A stretch of 8,353 bases of DNA, taken from the NCBI GenBank assembly GCA_016217625.1, contig JACRHK010000125.1, positions 1 to 8,353 on the forward strand, given 5' to 3'. The notes under the pieces are model-generated. The model did no database searches, was not told where the DNA came from, and saw only the letters and a program-made list of their open reading frames with translations. Shown one piece after another: positions 5,828-8,353 of this stretch (positions within the stretch are counted from its first letter, which is position 1; each line of letters begins with the position of its first letter). Origin of the DNA: Nitrospirota bacterium. GTDB lineage: Bacteria > Nitrospirota > RBG-16-64-22 > JACRHK01. Position numbers and translations under genes: made by a program.

Positions 5828-6961
5828 TTGAAGCGAATGAGACCCATGCGACTGTTCTTGGGGGGAATCGTGATCGTGACGGCGACAGCCCTGCTGCTCT
5901 TGGCTGCGCGGGCGGAGCGGTCCCAGGAAGTCGAAATCTCTCTCGCACTGGTCCGCCAAGGTCCGATCGCCTCGAAGGTTTCCGCGCGGGGCAAGCTCGT
6001 CTCTGCTCGCACTTGGGATCTCCGGGTGAACAAGCCCCTTTGGGTCGGGGCAATTCATGTGGCCGAGGGGGATTGGGTGAAAAGAGGCCAAGTCCTCGTG
6101 ACCCTTCGGGGCAGCCAGATGCTGGACCCCCTCGCGGATCAGGTCCGAATGGCCCAAGGGGAGTATGACCGGCTCCGCGAGGAAACGGCGCTGGCTGAGG
6201 AGCTGTACATTGCGAAGGCCATCTCCCTCCAGCAGGTTGAAGAAGCCCGCACACGGCTCCAGAGGGGGAAGGTCCAATTAGAAGCAGTCCGTCGGGAGCT
6301 GGAAGCCAACCGGGAACTGCTCAGCGCCAGTTCTCTTCCCGAGGGAAGGGGATGGGTTATTGTCGCTCCCCTTGAGGGGAGGGTCATCGATCAACGCCTC
6401 CCTGCCGAAGGGTTCCTCGATCCTGATGCCAAGACCCCGTTGCTCATCCTGGCCGACATCCGACATCTCCAGGTGCTGGCAGAGGTCAGCCCCCTGGATA
6501 TCGGGCGGATCCGGGAGGGGCAGCGGGTGGAGTGGGTTGCGCCGTTCCGGCTGGAGCCGCTGAGGGGAACCGTTCGATCGATTGCCTCCGAGGTGAGCCG
6601 GGGCGAGATGGCGCCTCCGGGTTCGCTCGGCGTCGTGCAGGTCCGCTGCGATCTTGCCGAGGAAAACCAGCCGCAGACCTTGCTCAAGCTGGGGATGCAG
6701 GGGGATGCGCGGATCTTCGTGGAGGAACGGCGACAGACCCTTCTCGTCCCGTTGGAGGCGATCCAGACGGAGGGCCCGACCCGGTTTGTCTTTGTCATTG
6801 AGAACCAGGTGGCCCGGCGACAGGTCGTTCGTGTTGGGTTAACCGATGAGCAGTATGTCGAGATCTTGGAGGGCCTCTTTCCCGGGGCATGGGTTGCTGT
6901 GGCTGGGACAGAGCGGCTTCAGGAAGGAGTCCGGACGAAGATCCGCCGGAGCGATGGATAG
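5828..6961 (+). CDS. HlyD/RND-type periplasmic adaptor (membrane fusion protein)
   Basis: Links the inner membrane permease to the TolC-like channel. The 377-residue product has an N-terminal membrane anchor or uncleaved signal (LFLGGIVIVTATALLLLAA). The first lipoyl half is at about 68-95 (WVGAIHVAEGDWVKRGQVLV). A short helical hairpin covers about 100-165. The second lipoyl half starts at VIVAPLEGRVIDQRL (177-191), the beta-barrel domain covers about 213-300, and a membrane-proximal domain covers about 305-370 (LLVPLEAIQ, then GLFPGAWVAV). This order is that of MacA-like adaptors. There is no Cys after the hydrophobic part, so it is not a lipoprotein. The start is not certain: TTG 5828 has a weak GAAG seven bases upstream, while ATG 5837 and ATG 5846 lie in frame just inside. 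The permease gene follows after 18 bases. Confidence 0.92.
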   Translation: MKRMRPMRLFLGGIVIVTATALLLLAARAERSQEVEISLALVRQGPIASKVSARGKLVSARTWDLRVNKPLWVGAIHVAEGDWVKRGQVLVTLRGSQMLDPLADQVRMAQGEYDRLREETALAEELYIAKAISLQQVEEARTRLQRGKVQLEAVRRELEANRELLSASSLPEGRGWVIVAPLEGRVIDQRLPAEGFLDPDAKTPLLILADIRHLQVLAEVSPLDIGRIREGQRVEWVAPFRLEPLRGTVRSIASEVSRGEMAPPGSLGVVQVRCDLAEENQPQTLLKLGMQGDARIFVEERRQTLLVPLEAIQTEGPTRFVFVIENQVARRQVVRVGLTDEQYVEILEGLFPGAWVAVAGTERLQEGVRTKIRRSDG

Positions 6962-6979
6962 GATCCTCGCTCTTTCCCG

Positions 6980-8164
6980 ATGATTGCCCCCGCGGACCTA
7001 CTTCGACAGGCCCTCCAGAGCCTGCGGATCCACCCGCTACGGTCTTTCCTGGCCGGGTTAGGGATCGTCATTGGCGTGGCGGCCCTGATGGCGGTCGTGG
7101 CCATTGGCGAGGGGAACCGGGCTGTGATACAAGACAAGATCAATGAGCTCGGTGCCAATGTCCTGATCATCGGGAGATACCGACCGGCAGGGGCGAGAGA
7201 AGAACGCTTCATCCAGGATCGCGACCTCCTGCGCCTCCAAGATCGCTGTCTGAGTGTGGCTCAAGTTGCACCTCAAATTCAGCATACGATGCGGTTCCAG
7301 TATAGCAGGGAAACCCATCCCATCCCGGTCATCGGCACCACGCCGAGCTATCTGCAGGTTCGCCGCCTCCGGCCCCTTTGGGGTCGCTTCTTGATGGAGT
7401 TTGATGTTCAGGAAGTTCGGAACGTGGTCGTTCTGAATGAAACCGCCGCGCGCAGGCTCTTTCGGCAGGCCATCCCACCGGAGAAAGCCTCACTGCTGAT
7501 CGAAGGACTGGAGTTTCGCTGTGTCGGCATCGTGCAGGATAAGAGCACCGAGATCGGAGCGGGAGTTCCCGTTGCCTATCTCCCTTTGACTACCTTCCGT
7601 AAACATGCCCCTGTTCGAGAATTAGACCGGGCATATGTCGCCCTGGATGAGGGAGTGGCCATTGAACGCGGCATGGCGGAAGTCCGAGCCCTATTAGGAA
7701 AAATTTACGGCCCAGGCAGTGCGCACTGGGTCCACAGCGCTCTGGAGGTGGTGGAGGCCTCTCGCCGGCTGGTTCGCACCGCCACGCTGGTGATTGGGGG
7801 TGTGGCGAGTATTGCCCTCCTAGTAGGGGGGATCGGGGTGATGAACATCATGCTGGTATCCGTAAGGGAACGGACGCGCGAGATTGGTCTACGGAAAGCC
7901 TTGGGGGCGAAGGACAAGGATATCCTTCGACAGTTTTTGTTGGAAGGCACCTTCCTCTGCTTGAGTGCCGGCCTAGGAGGGATCGTCGTGGGCATAGGGG
8001 TCGCATGGCTGGCAGCCCGCATGTTAGAGCTACCTGTGCTCTACTCGTTCCTCTCACCACTCGTTGGGATCGCGTTTTCGACTACTGTGGGACTCGTGTT
8101 TACCTATTACCCTGCTCGCCAGGCCGCCCGCGTGGAGCCGATCGTCGCTCTCCGATCCGAATAG
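6980..8164 (+). CDS. MacB-type ABC transporter permease without ATPase domain
   Basis: Inner membrane subunit of a MacB/LolC-like (type VII, mechanotransmission) ABC system. The 394 residues have the expected layout: first membrane helix at about 21-43 (SFLAGLGIVIGVAALMAVVAI, then GEG), a large periplasmic MacB_PCD domain at about 44-260, and three more helices at about 265-294, 322-347 and 354-376. The FtsX hallmarks are clear: GGIGVMNIMLVSVRERTREI, GLRKALGAKDKDI and the closing YPARQAARVEPIVALR. MacB itself carries an ATPase domain fused at the N-terminus. Here the protein begins directly at the permease, so a separate ATPase must be supplied from elsewhere. The start at 6980 has no good ribosome site but aligns with the usual family start (LLRQALQSLRIHPLRSFL). 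The likely substrate is a peptide, lipoprotein or other envelope compound, not identifiable from sequence. Confidence 0.94.
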   Translation: MIAPADLLRQALQSLRIHPLRSFLAGLGIVIGVAALMAVVAIGEGNRAVIQDKINELGANVLIIGRYRPAGAREERFIQDRDLLRLQDRCLSVAQVAPQIQHTMRFQYSRETHPIPVIGTTPSYLQVRRLRPLWGRFLMEFDVQEVRNVVVLNETAARRLFRQAIPPEKASLLIEGLEFRCVGIVQDKSTEIGAGVPVAYLPLTTFRKHAPVRELDRAYVALDEGVAIERGMAEVRALLGKIYGPGSAHWVHSALEVVEASRRLVRTATLVIGGVASIALLVGGIGVMNIMLVSVRERTREIGLRKALGAKDKDILRQFLLEGTFLCLSAGLGGIVVGIGVAWLAARMLELPVLYSFLSPLVGIAFSTTVGLVFTYYPARQAARVEPIVALRSE

Positions 8165-8182
8165 AGCCTCTCTTTAGGGTTC

Positions 8183-8211
8183 TTGACTTTGATCCCTTCC
8201 GGTGTTAAGGT
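8183..8211 (+). promoter_or_regulatory. sigma70-type promoter for ileS
   Basis: TTGACT (8183-8188) and TAAGGT (8206-8211) are separated by exactly 17 bases, and TG at 8203-8204 gives an extended -10. The expected start of transcription is near 8218, giving a short leader before ileS. It lies in the 73 to 100 bases between the permease stop and ileS, which shows that ileS is transcribed separately. No intrinsic terminator is visible after the permease gene. Confidence 0.65.
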
Positions 8212-8264
8212 GAATCGCATCTTTCGTTTATCCTGCAATGGAAAATGGCGCGGTGGCCCAGCCG

Positions 8265-8353
8265 ATGGACTACAAAGCGACGCTGAATCTTCCTCAGACC
8301 GACTTCCCCATGAAGGCGAGCCTCACCCAGCGGGAGCCGGAGATCCTCGCCCT
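8265..8353 (+). CDS. ileS: isoleucyl-tRNA synthetase, N-terminal fragment
   Basis: Attaches isoleucine to tRNA-Ile in the cytoplasm. Only the first residues are present, but [18 protein letters not shown] followed by QREPEILA is the conserved start of bacterial IleS (E. coli begins MSDYKSTLNLPETGFPMRG). The gene runs off the right edge. ATG 8265 fits the family start and has GGTGG eight bases upstream. An in-frame ATG at 8238 would add nine residues (MENGAVAQP) but has no ribosome site. This is a housekeeping gene, apparently not part of the export cluster. Confidence 0.9.
   Translation, partial: MDYKATLNLPQTDFPMKASLTQREPEILA

Noticed and set aside
5486..6277. Minus-strand open frame of 263 codons across the TolC-like and adaptor genes
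   Set aside because: Antisense to two confident genes in high-GC DNA, with no recognisable domain. Treated as a shadow.
6980..8164. Naming the permease macB as a macrolide exporter
   Set aside because: It has only the permease half of MacB and no ATPase. Many unrelated substrates use this permease family, so the name would claim too much.
8165..8264. tRNA or T-box leader before ileS
   Set aside because: The stretch of about 100 bases is too short for a T-box element and shows no T-box motif or cloverleaf. Only a promoter is supported.
1..8353. CRISPR array, insertion sequence or integrase
   Set aside because: No spaced direct repeats, transposase motifs or terminal inverted repeats flanking a gene were seen.

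Overview
The window looks like a chromosomal segment of a diderm (Gram-negative) bacterium. It encodes an outer-membrane-factor protein, a periplasmic adaptor and a MacB-type permease, and it ends in the start of the housekeeping gene ileS. GC content is about 60% over most of it. I cannot assign the species. An environmental lineage such as Nitrospirota, NC10 or a deltaproteobacterial group would fit, but that is only a guess. Every supported gene is on the + strand and the genes are tightly packed from the left edge to about 8164, which suggests one operon or two overlapping transcription units.

Left part (1-2216), the acyl and peptidase module: a stand-alone C39-like cysteine protein (open at the left edge), a FabF-like beta-ketoacyl-ACP synthase with a full Cys-His-Lys-His catalytic set, and a dedicated acyl carrier protein with an unusual Gly/Glu-rich tail.

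Middle part (2213-4217), lower in GC by eye: a 168-residue secreted protein overlaps the ACP stop codon. It has a Sec-type signal, then a segment resembling a double-glycine leader, then a Tyr/Gly/Ser-rich region with four cysteines. A strong 13-bp stem-loop follows, then a periplasmic TolB-like beta-propeller protein, then a small membrane-anchored coiled-coil protein. The 5' end of this last gene carries a nested C/G-tract palindrome.

Right part (4226-8164), the envelope export module: a TolC-like outer membrane factor, an HlyD/RND-type adaptor and a MacB-type permease that lacks its ATPase domain. No ABC ATPase gene is in the window. A good sigma70-type promoter (8183-8211) then drives ileS, which runs off the right edge.

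Working hypothesis (inference): this locus makes and exports a secreted peptide. The C39-like protein would cut at the Gly-rich leader or act as an acyl-ACP-dependent acyltransferase. The ketosynthase and ACP would supply an acyl group, and the tripartite apparatus would export the product or a lipid. I do not recognise this combination (C39-like protein, KAS, ACP, Tyr/Cys-rich leader protein, PD40 propeller, MacB-type exporter) as a named system.
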